From Eretmocerus hayati (Eukaryota > Arthropoda > Insecta > Hymenoptera > Aphelinidae), in assembly GCA_029851415.1 (NCBI GenBank), contig CM056742.1, forward strand, positions 91,378,748-91,442,747: a stretch of 64,000 nt of DNA, in the 5' to 3' direction. Both the position numbers and the translations under genes were made by a program. How positions within the stretch are numbered: position 1 is the stretch's first letter; every line of letters begins with the position of its first letter. The notes below the pieces were generated by a model that made no database searches, was not told the DNA's origin, and worked only from the letters and a program-made list of their open reading frames with translations. Positions 23,706-33,675 of the stretch are shown one piece after another.

Positions 23706-24779
23706 AATAACCGGAGTTATCTCTGAAAAAATGATAATTTCAATGTTCTCTGTCAGAGAATATCAATGTATCTAACAACGAATGACAACGAATAAGTAGT
23801 CTAACAATGAATCTGCGAAAAATTAGCAAAGCGAAACTTTGAAGGCAAGAAAACGTTGACAACTGAAGTTTTTTTCTGCAAACATAATATGTCACAACAA
23901 AACATACTTTCGAAGAAAATGTTGAGAATAGGACTCCTAGGAATTCAGTTTTTCATGTATTCGATATTTCCCCCGATAGAAAGCAGCTATAAATTGGAAA
24001 CTTTATTCAAAAGCAATATTGTCATAGACATTTTAAATCACGCAATAATCCTGTCAGTACTTGTAACTAAGATCGGAGCATGCGCACTGTACCGAGAAAC
24101 CCTTTTCCTTGTTAGAAATACTTATTGTAAATCCAAAACGATACACGAATGCACGCTTGAAGGGAATCATAGAATCTTACAGGTAAGAGAAGCAATCTTA
24201 TCGTCTACCTTTGAACTGACTTGGAACCAAGAGAAGAATCTGAGATATTATTTTTTGTGAGCGACACGTGAAGCTCTCCAATATATAGACTAGACCGTGA
24301 CACGGCCTTTTCCGAAGATTAATGATTTTGGAGTGTAATAACAAATCTAGACAAGAACGAAACCAAATAACTTCTGAGACCTCCTGAATTTGATCCCAAG
24401 TTCAGGAATTCGATTGACAAAGTATACCGTGAACTGAACGTTCTTCGATAGGAAAAAATTCAGAGAGGAAATGAGGAAGAAGATACAGCTGCCTCTCACT
24501 ATGCAATAATTGCGGGGGTGTTTCAAGTGGAAAAAAAAAAATTACGATGGACTAGAATTATCGTATAGATTTCCAGGAGAGACAGAGAGAGAGAATAGTT
24601 TTGACGAATGTCAGCAGTAAGAATCATGCAATGGTGGATATTTACGAGATGTTCTTGGCTTGGGGCAGAGGTGATGATGCTCTCTGCTGCTGCAACACCC
24701 AGACATAATTCTTCCTTCAAATATGAGTTGGAGCGCCTCCTAACAGTATAAAAAACCCCCAGATGTTCTCTTTGCCGAA

Positions 24780-25140
24780 CGATAATGACAGGTGTTCTTC
24801 TTCGTCGGGGCTCACGGTAGGTGTTTTTCTTCGTCCGGGCATACGGCAGGTGTTTTGCTTCGTCCGGGCATACGGCAGGTGTTTTTCTTCGTCGGGGCAT
24901 ACAGCAGGTGTTTTTTCTCCGTCGGGGCATCCGGCAGGTGTTTCCCTTCGTCCGGGCTTACGGGAGGTGTTTTTCTTTGTCCGGGCATCCGGCAAACGTT
25001 ACTTTTCGGCGGTGATCACGACCAAGTGTTATTTTTCGAGGCGGGTACGGGAGAAGTGCTACTCTTCGACGCTTGATGCATATCGTGTTACTTTTCGTCG
25101 ATGACTAACACGCAAGTGTTAGTCTTCGTCGCTAGATAGT
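24780..25140 (-). repeat. Subterminal ~29-bp tandem repeats, right end of element A
   Basis: The same unit in reverse complement (cgtccgggcatacggcaggt, gtttttctt). It forms the other arm of the foldback structure with 23395-23705. Confidence 0.85.
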
Positions 25141-25408
25141 ATGCAAGTGTTTTCCTTCTTCGGGGGCGACGATATATGCGTGCGTGTGAATGCACGAATG
25201 TGTGCGTGGACATGCGCGTATCCCGGCTGAAAATGATCGGGCGACTGTCACCCCACAGTCGCGCCACCGGTCGCGCGACGGTCGCGCGACACATAGCTGT
25301 TGTATAGCAAGCCGCACACACTGATGTAGTGATGTATTGCTGTAATAGAATAACTCACCTTTTCGACTCCAGAGCCAGGCTGGGCCCAACCTGGGCCAGG
25401 TTCAGTAA

Positions 25409-25423
25409 GGGGGGGGGGGGGGG
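25409..25423 (+). repeat. G15 homopolymer
   Basis: A run of 15 G in the left arm of foldback element B. The mirror position in the right arm is a run of 21 C, so length has drifted by slippage or is a sequencing estimate. Confidence 0.9.
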
Positions 25424-26640
25424 TGAGGGGTGCTTTTAGCAGCATCCCTCATGCGCGGGATATGTAATGGTATGTAGACATGGTGTGTATGCTGCTATGC
25501 AAGCTGGTCGGGTGACTGGCGGGCGATGGTCGGGCGACTATCGCCGGACACAAGAATGTTTGTTAGTAGCGCGATCTAAGCAAAAACGAAATTTTCTTTT
25601 ACTTTCATGAATGAATAATAAGGTCCAAATCAATAATGAAAACTTGAATTCTTCCGTCCTTTTTCGATTTTTCCATTATAAGTCGGAAAATATTGATTTT
25701 TCGGGAAAACTTGTTCCGACGTAATTTGTAGAGCTTCAAACGATCTACAAGATTAATTCCGACACTTTTTCCCGTAAGATGCATCCTTTTGGAGTTATTC
25801 TTGATCAAAGTTATAATCGAATTTGTTAAAATAAATTCACTAAAATTGTTGATAACGGGTTCAAATCATTTTTCTAGGTAATTGAGGCAATTCTGGGAAG
25901 AGAAGGTCTCACGGTATTTTTTCCTAAGTTCGGTCGTTCTCGAGTAATGAAGAAAGCAGATTTCGCGACTTCTAACCCTCAATGCAATGCTTTCATGACA
26001 GCACTTTGACTTGGAAGTTGCGAAACCTGCTTTTTCTCATTACTGGGAAACGATCAAACTCAGGAAAAAATACTATGAGACCTTCCCATTCCAAAATTCC
26101 CTCAATTACCTAGGAAAAATAATTTGAACTCGTTATCAACAATTTTAGCGAATTTATTTCAACAAATTTGATTATAACTTCGATCAAGAATAACTCCAAA
26201 AGGATGCATCTTACGGGAAAAAGTGTCTGAATTAATCTTGTAGATCGAGAATAACTCCAAAAGGATGCATCTTACGGGAGAAAGTGTCTAAATTAATCTT
26301 GTAGATCGTTTCAAGATCTACAAATCACCTCCGAACAACTTCCCTCGAAAAACTAATATTATTCGACTTATAATGGAAATATCGAGAAGAAAACATCGAA
26401 AAACATATATCTGTTATTTATTTATGCTTTATTATTTATTTATGAAAGTAAAAGAAAACGGTTCGATCGCTCTACTACAAAATATGCTTGCGTCCGGCGA
26501 TAGTCGCCCGACCATCGCCCGACCATCGCCCGCCAGTCGCGCGACAATCGCCCGACCAGCTTGCATAGCAGCATACACACCATGTATACATACTATGAAC
26601 ATATCCCGCGCATGAGGGATACTGCTAAAAGCACCCCTCA

Positions 26641-26661
26641 CCCCCCCCCCCCCCCCCCCCC
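26641..26661 (+). repeat. C21 homopolymer
   Basis: A run of 21 C in the right arm of foldback element B, the partner of the G15 run at 25409-25423. Confidence 0.9.
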
Positions 26662-27112
26662 TTACTGAACCTGGCCCAGGTTGGGCCCAGTCTGGCTCTG
26701 GAGTCGAAAAGGTGCGTTATTCTATTACAGCAGTACAGCACCACAGCAGTGTATGCGGCTTGCTATACCACAGCTATGTCGCGCGACGCTAGCATCGCGC
26801 GCTGGTCGCCCGTCCAGTGGCGCGAATGTCGCGCGACCGGTGGCGCGACTGTGGGGCGACAGTCGCCAGATCATTTTCAGCCGGGCAGTATGTAGTTTTC
26901 AGTATGGCAGTACCCGAGTTGCCACGGCTGCTGCGCGAGAGCAGACACTTCGCGTCAGCACGTAGCACGAGTAACATCATATGTACAATCTCTACTGTAT
27001 CATATTCAACCTCTTCAACATATTAGTTAGTAAAGTGCATAGTTATTAGTGCATCACGACTTGTGCTTTCCTCCACCTAAACACCCACGTTTTTCAAATA
27101 CGTAACAGTCCT

Positions 27113-27283
27113 CTATATACCAATTTTATCATATTTCACATTAATTTACCCAAATCCACTGTCTGAAACCTCTAGTTTCAGTGGTTTGGGTTTCGGTTTT
27201 ATGAGAGGATCTCTCTTGGATTCAGTCATGGTGAAGTAAATACTATACTGATATGATTCTAATTGAATGTGTGCTTTTTCTAG
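27113..27283 (+). other. Possible intron remainder
   Basis: Unique AT-rich sequence after the LTR element, ending in gtgctttttctag, a good 3' splice signal. With 18881-18890 it would make an intron of about 180 bp before the LTR insertion. One local inverted pair (ccaaatccactgtctgaaac / gtttcagtggtttggg) is present near 27150-27195. Confidence 0.35.
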
Positions 27284-27345
27284 GTCTACCTGGATACTCT
27301 GGGATCACTAGTGGGGCAAGCCTACCGCTGTGGAGACCATCTCCA
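27284..27345 (+). pseudogene. Possible exon fragment, cut by miniature element and LINE
   Basis: The segment following the acceptor at 27281-27283 is open in two frames until it meets the miniature element TIR (27346). The other side of that element and the LINE resumes at 34076 (aggggtgtaccaag), and a candidate donor, ggtcaag followed by gtaata, lies near 34130. Both candidate frames depend on exact insertion borders. No protein family is recognised. If it was an exon it is now interrupted and not functional. Confidence 0.3.
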
Positions 27346-27358
27346 GGGGCCGGATTAC
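27346..27358 (+). repeat. LINE target-site duplication, left copy
   Basis: GGGGCCGGATTAC is repeated exactly at 33955-33967. It is also the outer 13 bp of the miniature element TIR, so the LINE landed inside that TIR. Confidence 0.88.
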
Positions 27359-27607
27359 TTCTTCTTCTTCGCGCTATGTGGCCTGTGGACTACGTCCTCT
27401 CGCCATCACCAGGTATGTACACACATGCATATGCCTTATATGCATGTGCGTATGTTAGTGACAAGGCTGGTTTTCAAAGTAGATCTCCTGTTGTGAGCTG
27501 GGAACGAAAAGGGGAGAGGTGTACAACCCCCTCGCGTCCCTGTGTCTTCTGCTAGCGTGGATAAATTAAGTACATTGTTGGTGTTTCTCTAGGCCGTGGA
27601 GGCTCCG
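27359..27607 (-). other. LINE 3' untranslated region and (GAA)4 tail
   Basis: Lies between the ORF2 stop (27608-27610) and the target duplication. It has no A tail; instead four GAA repeats end the element. A splice-like pair inside it (gtatgtac at 27413 and ttctctag at 27585-27592, read on the plus strand) is probably coincidental since the sequence belongs to the LINE. Confidence 0.7.
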
Positions 27608-30600
27608 TTAGATTGATAGATTACATTGTTTTAGAAATTCAGTGATAAACTTCGCTGCTTTTCCTTTAGGGTCTTTGAGGATTTCATTAACGTTAATAGG
27701 TAGAGTGTTTTTATTTTTTTGAAGTTTTTTTATCAAAGTAGCTCTCTGATTAGTATGTAGTATGCAATCAATAACTACATGTTCAATGTCTTGTTCATCA
27801 TAGCCACAGGGGCATCTGGGGTTGTTTGACAAGTTCTTTCGGCATAGGCTTTCGCCTAGGTTGTAGTGGTTAGCTCGAATCCTATTTATTGTAGTAATGT
27901 GGTGTCTACTGGCATAAACTTTTTGGAACCAAGGATGCGAGTGGCTGCTGTAGAAAAGATTGAAGTATTTAGTACCCTTTGAGACTTTAGTAGAGTCAAT
28001 GTAGTTCTTGAATTGTTTCATCATTTCAGCCTTAGCTAGTGCATAAAGATCATTATGGGGGAGCGGGATTCCAGTCTCAACTCCCTCAGTAACTGCTTTT
28101 TTAGCAAGCTGATCTACAATTTCATTGTAACTAATATTTTTATGTGCTGGTATCCATGTGATTTTTATTTGTATTCCTTTTTTCAAGATTTTAGAAATGG
28201 TAACTAGTATTTCCACTATAAGGAAATTTACATCTTTTGTTTTAATGGGGTTGTAATTAGTAATGGCTTGTAGAACGCTGTGTGAGTCAGAGAATATAGC
28301 AGCGTTGTTACAGTTGTGTTCTTCAATGTACTTTAGGGTTTTGAAAATAGCTACAGCCTCTGCAGTAAATATGGAAGCATGGTTGCTGAATTTGAATTTC
28401 CATTGGATACTGAGTTTGGGGCAGTAGACTGCTGCCCCTGTGAAATCTTGACCATCTATTTTTGAGCCATCCGTGAAGAAGCAATCGCTTTGGAGAATTG
28501 TATTATCAAATATTTCCATAAACTTCAGTTGAGGGTTACTGTTTTCTGAAATGATGCTTCCAGTTTCTGTATCAATGATTTCGTCAACATTACATGTGAC
28601 ATCCATATATTCATATGGGTAAGGCAGAGGTGCTAGATACTTTTGGATTTTATTATTGTGCTCCTTAAAGAGTTTGTCGTAGCTCTGCAAAAGTGGGAAC
28701 ATTTGAGAAGTAGCTTTTAATAAATTTTTATTTTTGCTTGATGTGTATAAGATATTCAACTTAGTTAGTAGAATATTGTCTTCTTGTGATAGTAATTTTA
28801 TGAAAAATTTATCAGCTAAGTACTGCTTTCTTATATCTAGAGGAGGCTCGGCTGCTTCTGTGAGCATGACATTGATAGGTGTAGAGATGCGATACCCCAT
28901 AGCTGCTCTGACTGCTCTATTTCTGAGTACATCAATTTTATCTCTAAGATCTTTATCCTGGATATACATACTGCACGAGCCATACTCAATTACGCTTCTT
29001 ATCAGCCCTCTGTAAACTGTAAGGAGCACCTGGGGGTGGCCTCCCCACCAAGTGGTGCAGAGTGCCCTAAGGATGTGTAGAGTCTTTTTGATTCTTTCAA
29101 TGATGTGTTTGGCATGCTGATTCCATTGTAACTTTGAGTCCATCAGCAGACCAAGATACTTGACCACTTGGACATTGGGAATTTGTCGACCTTTGCATGT
29201 TATAAAGTATTGACCTTTTTTTATGGGAGTTCTTGTAAATATAATTAGCTGGGATTTTTCAGGTGCTATATCTAGCCCAATAGAATTGAAGAAAGTGACT
29301 ATTACTTTTAATATAGCTTCAAGTCTCATCAGAGCAGTGTTAAGGGATTTGTGTTTTGTGGCAATTGTTGTATCGTCTGCAAATTGAAAAAGCTCAGCAT
29401 TTTGAGATATTACTCTGTTTAGATAGATAATGTATATTATGTACAATACTGGACTCAACACACATCCTTGCGGTACACCTTTTTGACGTAAGAAGGGACC
29501 TCTCAACTCGTGATTAACTTTGAAAAAGAGTCTTCTGTTCGTCATGAGATTGAAAATGAACTTCCTGTAAGGAAGCGGGATATTCAGTTCTATTAGGATG
29601 AGATTCAAGATTTCAGGTTTGACGTTATCGAACGCTGACCTTATGTCGATAAAACAACAACAGAGGTATTGATCATCGTTAAATGCTTGGAGTATTTCCG
29701 CTACCAAGGCAGCTATACTACTGTTACATGACCTGAACCTTCTAAAGCCATTTTGGGCTTCAGGAAGCATTTTATTCTGTTCTAGATAATGTATTAGCTT
29801 ACCAAGTATCATCTTCTCCAGTAGTTTCAGCATATTGGAAGCCATAGTGAGAGGGCGAAACTTATCTTTGGAACCTTTTGGCAAGAGAATCATGAGAAAT
29901 TCTTTCCAAGAATCCGGGAATGTTTGTTGCTCAATTACCTCATTGAACAGAGACAATAAAAGTATTCTGAAATTTTCAGGAGTGTTCTGCAACATTTCAT
30001 TACTTATCTGATCCAGTCCAGGGCTGGACTTGGTTTTTGCACTACATATAGCATTGTTGAGATCTTTCAGATTGAAGAGAAGAGTTATGTTATTGTTCAG
30101 GTTGTTACATCCTGCCTCAAAATTAGGAGGAGCAGCACCATCATCATTGCAGTATCCATCGATGAATTTTCCCATGTTGTTTATGATTTCTTCATCCGCT
30201 AGTGGAATATCTGTGCTTTTTTTATTCTTGAACTTGTTCACTGTCCTCCACACCTCTGATATATCAGAGTCTTTAGACAGTTTTGTTTCAGTGTATTTTC
30301 GAAAGCTGTCTCTTTTAATCTCTTTTTTTCTTTTGTCAGCGTATGCAATGAATTCCTCAACAGCAGTCAAGTTAGCACTGCTAGTATCATGAAACAGTAT
30401 TTTTTCCAGTCTTCTGCGTTCTTGATTTAGCTCTATGATTTCTGGGCACATCCAAGGTGGGTCAGGCCGAGCTTTGTTGGCAAATTTTTTCCTGAGTTTC
30501 TCATTTGGGTTGGGTGGCTGATGACTCACTTCGGAGTTATCACTGTTATTTTTTTTGCTAGAGGTTTTTACTGCATCTAAGATCATTGAGCTGATGATTT

Positions 30601-31468
30601 CAACTTTTGTGTCAGTGTCGAGGTTTTTGAACTCATCAGATGGTTCATTTCCTGCCATAAATTCTTCTGCCTTGACGGCAATGTCTCCTTCAAATTTCTT
30701 CCAGTCAACTTTGTTAGTGTTGATTTTATGCGTTGATATTACAGGGTTTACTTGAAATTTATGGTTAATGAGTAGAGAGATAGGGTAATGGTCACTCTTA
30801 TGTCTATTTTGAATTACTTCCCATTTAGTAATTAATGCTAAGTTAGGTGAAGTTATTGTGACGTCTATGGCTGATTTGAGTATATTTTCACCAGAGCTGT
30901 AGACATGAGTAGGACTGCTATCATTGATGGTCACCAAATTGAAGTCCTCCATTGCTTCCGAAAGCTCATTGCCAATCGAGCAGTTTCTGCTGGATCCCCA
31001 GATGCCATGGTGAGCATTAGCGTCACCAGCAATAATCTTGTATTTATAAGCGTTGATAGATCTGAAAAAACGTGGCCACAAGTTTTTTATTGTACGTCGG
31101 TTAGGAACTCTGTAATAGGAGCAGATTAATAGTTTGTCGAGACCATCATAGTCTATGGTTATAGCAACAGTCTCAAGCTCTTTCTGAATATGGAGTACGC
31201 TGGTCACTTCTTGATAGATTATGTTGTTCCTAATCAGGATACAAACCCCACCATGATCATTACCATTACTGTTAGGATTGATTCTATCTTTCCTTATGAT
31301 GTTGAAACCTTGAAATTGAAAATCTGAGGAGGGTTTTAGCCACGACTCAGAGATTAGAATGATATCAAAGTCAGGTGCAAGGGCTTTTAGCTCGTCAACT
31401 TTACTAGTCAATGACTTGCAGTTCCACTGCAAAATTCTTAAATTTTCAATTGTTCTTCTATTATTCAT
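27608..31468 (-). CDS. LINE ORF2: endonuclease-reverse transcriptase-RNase H
   Basis: The 1286-residue enzyme that nicks target DNA and copies the element RNA onto it. An AP-type endonuclease fills about residues 9-230, with N16, E41, D149, N151 and the SDH motif D226-H227. The RT contains motif A (D608 with D614 in DIRSAFD), GVPQG at 664-668, and FADD at 696-699 with the catalytic Asp pair. An RNase H domain follows, with the D1000, E1037, D1061, D1119 tetrad. The C-terminus has a CCHC knuckle (C1219, C1221, H1230, C1235) seen in related LINEs. Length and motif order match full-length members and no frameshift or stop is present. ORF1 ends 119 bp upstream, so ORF2 probably depends on reinitiation or another downstream start. 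Confidence 0.95.
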   Translation of the reverse strand: MNNRRTIENLRILQWNCKSLTSKVDELKALAPDFDIILISESWLKPSSDFQFQGFNIIRKDRINPNSNGNDHGGVCILIRNNIIYQEVTSVLHIQKELETVAITIDYDGLDKLLICSYYRVPNRRTIKNLWPRFFRSINAYKYKIIAGDANAHHGIWGSSRNCSIGNELSEAMEDFNLVTINDSSPTHVYSSGENILKSAIDVTITSPNLALITKWEVIQNRHKSDHYPISLLINHKFQVNPVISTHKINTNKVDWKKFEGDIAVKAEEFMAGNEPSDEFKNLDTDTKVEIISSMILDAVKTSSKKNNSDNSEVSHQPPNPNEKLRKKFANKARPDPPWMCPEIIELNQERRRLEKILFHDTSSANLTAVEEFIAYADKRKKEIKRDSFRKYTETKLSKDSDISEVWRTVNKFKNKKSTDIPLADEEIINNMGKFIDGYCNDDGAAPPNFEAGCNNLNNNITLLFNLKDLNNAICSAKTKSSPGLDQISNEMLQNTPENFRILLLSLFNEVIEQQTFPDSWKEFLMILLPKGSKDKFRPLTMASNMLKLLEKMILGKLIHYLEQNKMLPEAQNGFRRFRSCNSSIAALVAEILQAFNDDQYLCCCFIDIRSAFDNVKPEILNLILIELNIPLPYRKFIFNLMTNRRLFFKVNHELRGPFLRQKGVPQGCVLSPVLYIIYIIYLNRVISQNAELFQFADDTTIATKHKSLNTALMRLEAILKVIVTFFNSIGLDIAPEKSQLIIFTRTPIKKGQYFITCKGRQIPNVQVVKYLGLLMDSKLQWNQHAKHIIERIKKTLHILRALCTTWWGGHPQVLLTVYRGLIRSVIEYGSCSMYIQDKDLRDKIDVLRNRAVRAAMGYRISTPINVMLTEAAEPPLDIRKQYLADKFFIKLLSQEDNILLTKLNILYTSSKNKNLLKATSQMFPLLQSYDKLFKEHNNKIQKYLAPLPYPYEYMDVTCNVDEIIDTETGSIISENSNPQLKFMEIFDNTILQSDCFFTDGSKIDGQDFTGAAVYCPKLSIQWKFKFSNHASIFTAEAVAIFKTLKYIEEHNCNNAAIFSDSHSVLQAITNYNPIKTKDVNFLIVEILVTISKILKKGIQIKITWIPAHKNISYNEIVDQLAKKAVTEGVETGIPLPHNDLYALAKAEMMKQFKNYIDSTKVSKGTKYFNLFYSSHSHPWFQKVYASRHHITTINRIRANHYNLGESLCRKNLSNNPRCPCGYDEQDIEHVVIDCILHTNQRATLIKKLQKNKNTLPINVNEILKDPKGKAAKFITEFLKQCNLSI

Positions 31469-31587
31469 CTTGAATTATCTCTAATTAGTTAAAATATGTA
31501 ATATATAATTAATGATAGGATAAGGTATATGTAAGCTTATAGATATAGTTTTTATGTACAGTATAGGTTTTCTTCACTTATTCTCAC

Positions 31588-33675
31588 CTAGGACACTACC
31601 TCAACCTGCGTAGAGTCAGTTAGGTGTGGTGTGTGATACTCTAGTTTCCATCGATTATCATCATTTTCTGCTGTTGTTGATGTCTTTCTGGAGAGAGAGT
31701 CAGGATCTCTGGACCTTTTGCTTCTCCTGCCACTCGCTGAGGCAATTGAGTCTAGAGCCTTGTAGAGTTTTTCAATGGATGTTTTTTCAAGTAACTTACT
31801 TAGTAGTTGCTGTATGCTTTCATTCAGGTCAAGTTCTTGGCTCATGGTCTTTTCGGAGCCATCAGCTGCAATTGGTTCCATATCGTGTACATAGTCGCTG
31901 TTCAGTTTTGACTGAGACAGTGATCCAGCTCCATTCTTGAGTTGAGCATATTTCATATTCGGTAAATGGCCACTTGGAGAAATAAGCATGTTCCTATGTT
32001 GACTACGTATCTCTTGATATTTCTGAGACTCTTTTGGTTTGGAGCGCTCTTTATCTTTGCTAAAATCTTCTGTCCCTTGCTTGTAGGAGTTTTTGTGTGA
32101 GGTTGGTCGATAGGAACGCTTGTTAGCACCTATGGTGTCTGTATTGCTGGGCTCATACATTTGAGAGCTCTGTGTATGGGTCCAGTTGTTGCCAAGTGTG
32201 GGGAATTCGTTGATGTTCATGTTATATTCGCCTCTCCCTGAGATTATTTTCTTAGCTTCAGCTACAGTCAAGTTGTATTCTGTTGCGTAGTCCCTGATTT
32301 CTTGCTGCCGTTGCCTTACCTCGCAGCTCTTGTCAGTGGCAATGTGCCCTTGTTTGCAATTTTTACACATTGGTTGCAGTTTAGTTCTAGGACATGGTGA
32401 GTCAACACCATGTACTGGATCTGCGCACCTTTGGCAAAGCTCCAGTGCTGACTTGCAATTACTTTTCAAATGACCAAAATTATAACACCTATAGCACTGA
32501 CGTATCTGTGGATAATACACTTCAACATTCATGGTGATTTTATATAAAGCAACTCTTGGAGGAAGATATTGGCCTCTGAAGGTCAGCTGTACTGTTCTTG
32601 TTGGAATCGCAGGCAGCATTTGACCTGTTTTGGGGTCTCTGTTGCGCCTAGTGAACCTTCTTACCCCAATGACATTGATTGGTCCAAAGTGGGGGTCGTT
32701 AGCTTCTAAATTTTCTCTTATATTATCTTCACTGAACTCTAGCGGGACATTTTTGATAATCCCTTGTCTGGTCATGAGGTGGTTTGGTATGAAGATTTCC
32801 TTCTTGTCTGCTTCCCATTCTTTTAGTTTGAGAACTTCATTGGCAATTCTACGACTTTTTGCAACAATACACACTTTATTTTTTGCAACAGGGTAACACT
32901 CATCAAAAACATCTTTGTTTTTAAATTTTTCAATTAGAAATTTATTGACAAGGAGGGGATTTATCCTCTCTTGTGAGTTATCAACATTCTGAAGAAACAT
33001 CCTGTAAGGTGGACAATCGTATCTGTCAAATTCTTTGAATTTATTTACTTCTTTTTTAGTCTCCGTCGAGAGTTTTGTATGATGATCTTTTCGCTCAGAT
33101 GATGATGGTGGTGGTGGTGCCTGCGCTGCGGCAGAAGCAGCTGCAGCGGCTTCAGCAGTCGACAGAGACGGAAGGAGGTTATCCGTTTGAGAAGAGTTCT
33201 CGTCAACGAGACTAGCTGTGCCTGAGAGTATATCTTGCTTATATTCATTTATGCCACCTTGATCCTGGATTTTGTTATCACGTTTAAGCTTGGGTGTATC
33301 TATAGTTTCTTCTGCTGGTCGCTTCATTCCATTCTTAGAAGCACTGAGGTCTTGAAAATCTGTCATACTATAATTTGTTTGATCGACTTCCATCGAATCG
33401 TCATCATTTTTGTCTTCTTTGGCATCACTTTCACTAGATTTACGCTGAGATCGCGACAGAGTAGAGGAGTTTTGTTGTTTGTTTTGGGTATCTTTCAGAT
33501 ATATCGTTTTTTCTAGAATGTCCGACTTGCCCTTAACTTGATTACTGGCAGGAATTCTCACTACATATTGAGGTATCCCCGAAGTGGGGTTACCTTTGTC
33601 ATTTTTTTTGTTACCCATTATTATTAGCGGGTTAAGAAGATCCAGGTATAGAGAGTCATTGTTGCGTGTGCTCAT
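31588..33675 (-). CDS. LINE ORF1: Gag-like nucleic-acid-binding protein
   Basis: A 695-residue protein expected to bind the element RNA in a ribonucleoprotein. Residues 1-230 are polar and low-complexity, with an Ala stretch then PPPP near 174-190. A conserved globular region (about 215-390) precedes three zinc knuckles: C394-C407 (CX2CX4HX4C), C414-C428 (CX2CX4HX5C) and C437-C451 (CX2CX3HX6C). The tail is Ser/Lys/Gln-rich and ends in a short acidic and basic region. This layout is normal for ORF1 of I- and Jockey-like LINEs. The chosen ATG is the first of the open frame; a second Met lies at residue 20. The frame is unbroken and lies upstream of ORF2 in the same transcript. Confidence 0.93.
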   Translation of the reverse strand: MSTRNNDSLYLDLLNPLIIMGNKKNDKGNPTSGIPQYVVRIPASNQVKGKSDILEKTIYLKDTQNKQQNSSTLSRSQRKSSESDAKEDKNDDDSMEVDQTNYSMTDFQDLSASKNGMKRPAEETIDTPKLKRDNKIQDQGGINEYKQDILSGTASLVDENSSQTDNLLPSLSTAEAAAAASAAAQAPPPPSSSERKDHHTKLSTETKKEVNKFKEFDRYDCPPYRMFLQNVDNSQERINPLLVNKFLIEKFKNKDVFDECYPVAKNKVCIVAKSRRIANEVLKLKEWEADKKEIFIPNHLMTRQGIIKNVPLEFSEDNIRENLEANDPHFGPINVIGVRRFTRRNRDPKTGQMLPAIPTRTVQLTFRGQYLPPRVALYKITMNVEVYYPQIRQCYRCYNFGHLKSNCKSALELCQRCADPVHGVDSPCPRTKLQPMCKNCKQGHIATDKSCEVRQRQQEIRDYATEYNLTVAEAKKIISGRGEYNMNINEFPTLGNNWTHTQSSQMYEPSNTDTIGANKRSYRPTSHKNSYKQGTEDFSKDKERSKPKESQKYQEIRSQHRNMLISPSGHLPNMKYAQLKNGAGSLSQSKLNSDYVHDMEPIAADGSEKTMSQELDLNESIQQLLSKLLEKTSIEKLYKALDSIASASGRRSKRSRDPDSLSRKTSTTAENDDNRWKLEYHTPHLTDSTQVEVVS

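Larger units (their letters stand above)
23291..25171. mobile_element. Foldback element A in the LTR
   Basis: A 1881-bp element with ends CGTCGCCCCCGAAGAAG... that match as inverted repeats over about 27 bp with one mismatch. It is flanked by ATAT on both sides (23287-23290, 25172-25175), and the 5' LTR supplies the empty site. Just inside each end is a tandem array of ~29-bp units, in opposite orientation at the two ends. The unique middle (about 23720-24770) has no recognised domain; a 134-codon open frame at 23856-24260 resembles nothing I know. The superfamily is unresolved; the structure is of the Foldback type. Confidence 0.85.
25222..26901. mobile_element. Foldback element B in the LTR
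   Basis: A ~1.67-kb element that is almost entirely one inverted repeat: arms of about 770 bp meet near 26000. Ends begin CCCGGCTGAAAATGATC on each strand; the right CCGGG ends at 26885, followed by 16 bp (cagtatgtagttttca) before LTR sequence resumes. GTAT precedes the element (25218-25221) and restarts the LTR (26902-26905), which fits a 4-bp duplication, though the exact right border is uncertain. The arms contain GTCGCGCGAC/GTCGCCCGAC clusters and a G15/C21 homopolymer pair. The right arm has a 61-bp tandem duplication (26182-26242, 26243-26303) that is single in the left arm. There is no coding region. Confidence 0.8.
18891..27107 (+). mobile_element. Gypsy-like LTR retrotransposon, decayed, with nested insertions
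   Basis: A structurally complete but dead element. The 5' LTR is 18891-19165; a tggcgacgag primer-site region follows at once. Gag, protease, part of reverse transcriptase (RT), RNase H and integrase follow in the order normal for Gypsy/Ty3 elements. A purine tract precedes the 3' LTR, which starts at 23265 and ends at 27107. Flanking 5-mers TTCCT (18886-18890) and GTCCT (27108-27112) match at four of five bases and fit a 5-bp TSD. The RT catalytic core is deleted and three in-frame stops break the coding region. Two foldback elements stretch the 3' LTR from about 275 bp to 3.8 kb. No env gene is seen. Confidence 0.92.
23265..27107 (+). repeat. 3' LTR, split by two foldback elements
   Basis: LTR sequence is found at 23265-23290, 25172-25221 and 26902-27107. 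The parts join in register with the 5' LTR: gattacatat continues into atatgcgtgcgtgtg, and catgcgcgtat into ggcagtacccgag. Everything between belongs to the two inserted elements. Confidence 0.9.

Noticed and set aside
23856..24260. 134-codon frame in foldback element A as a transposase
   Set aside because: No motif, no homologous feel to any transposase, and in AT-rich sequence a frame of this length is expected occasionally.
23395..25140. Direct repeats resembling a CRISPR array
   Set aside because: Unit of ~29 bp without distinct spacers, present as mirror arrays in transposon ends in a eukaryotic genome.
27413..27592. Second intron of the exon-like gene (gtatgtac ... ttctctag)
   Set aside because: The LINE target duplication places its 3' end at 27359, so this interval is LINE 3' untranslated sequence.
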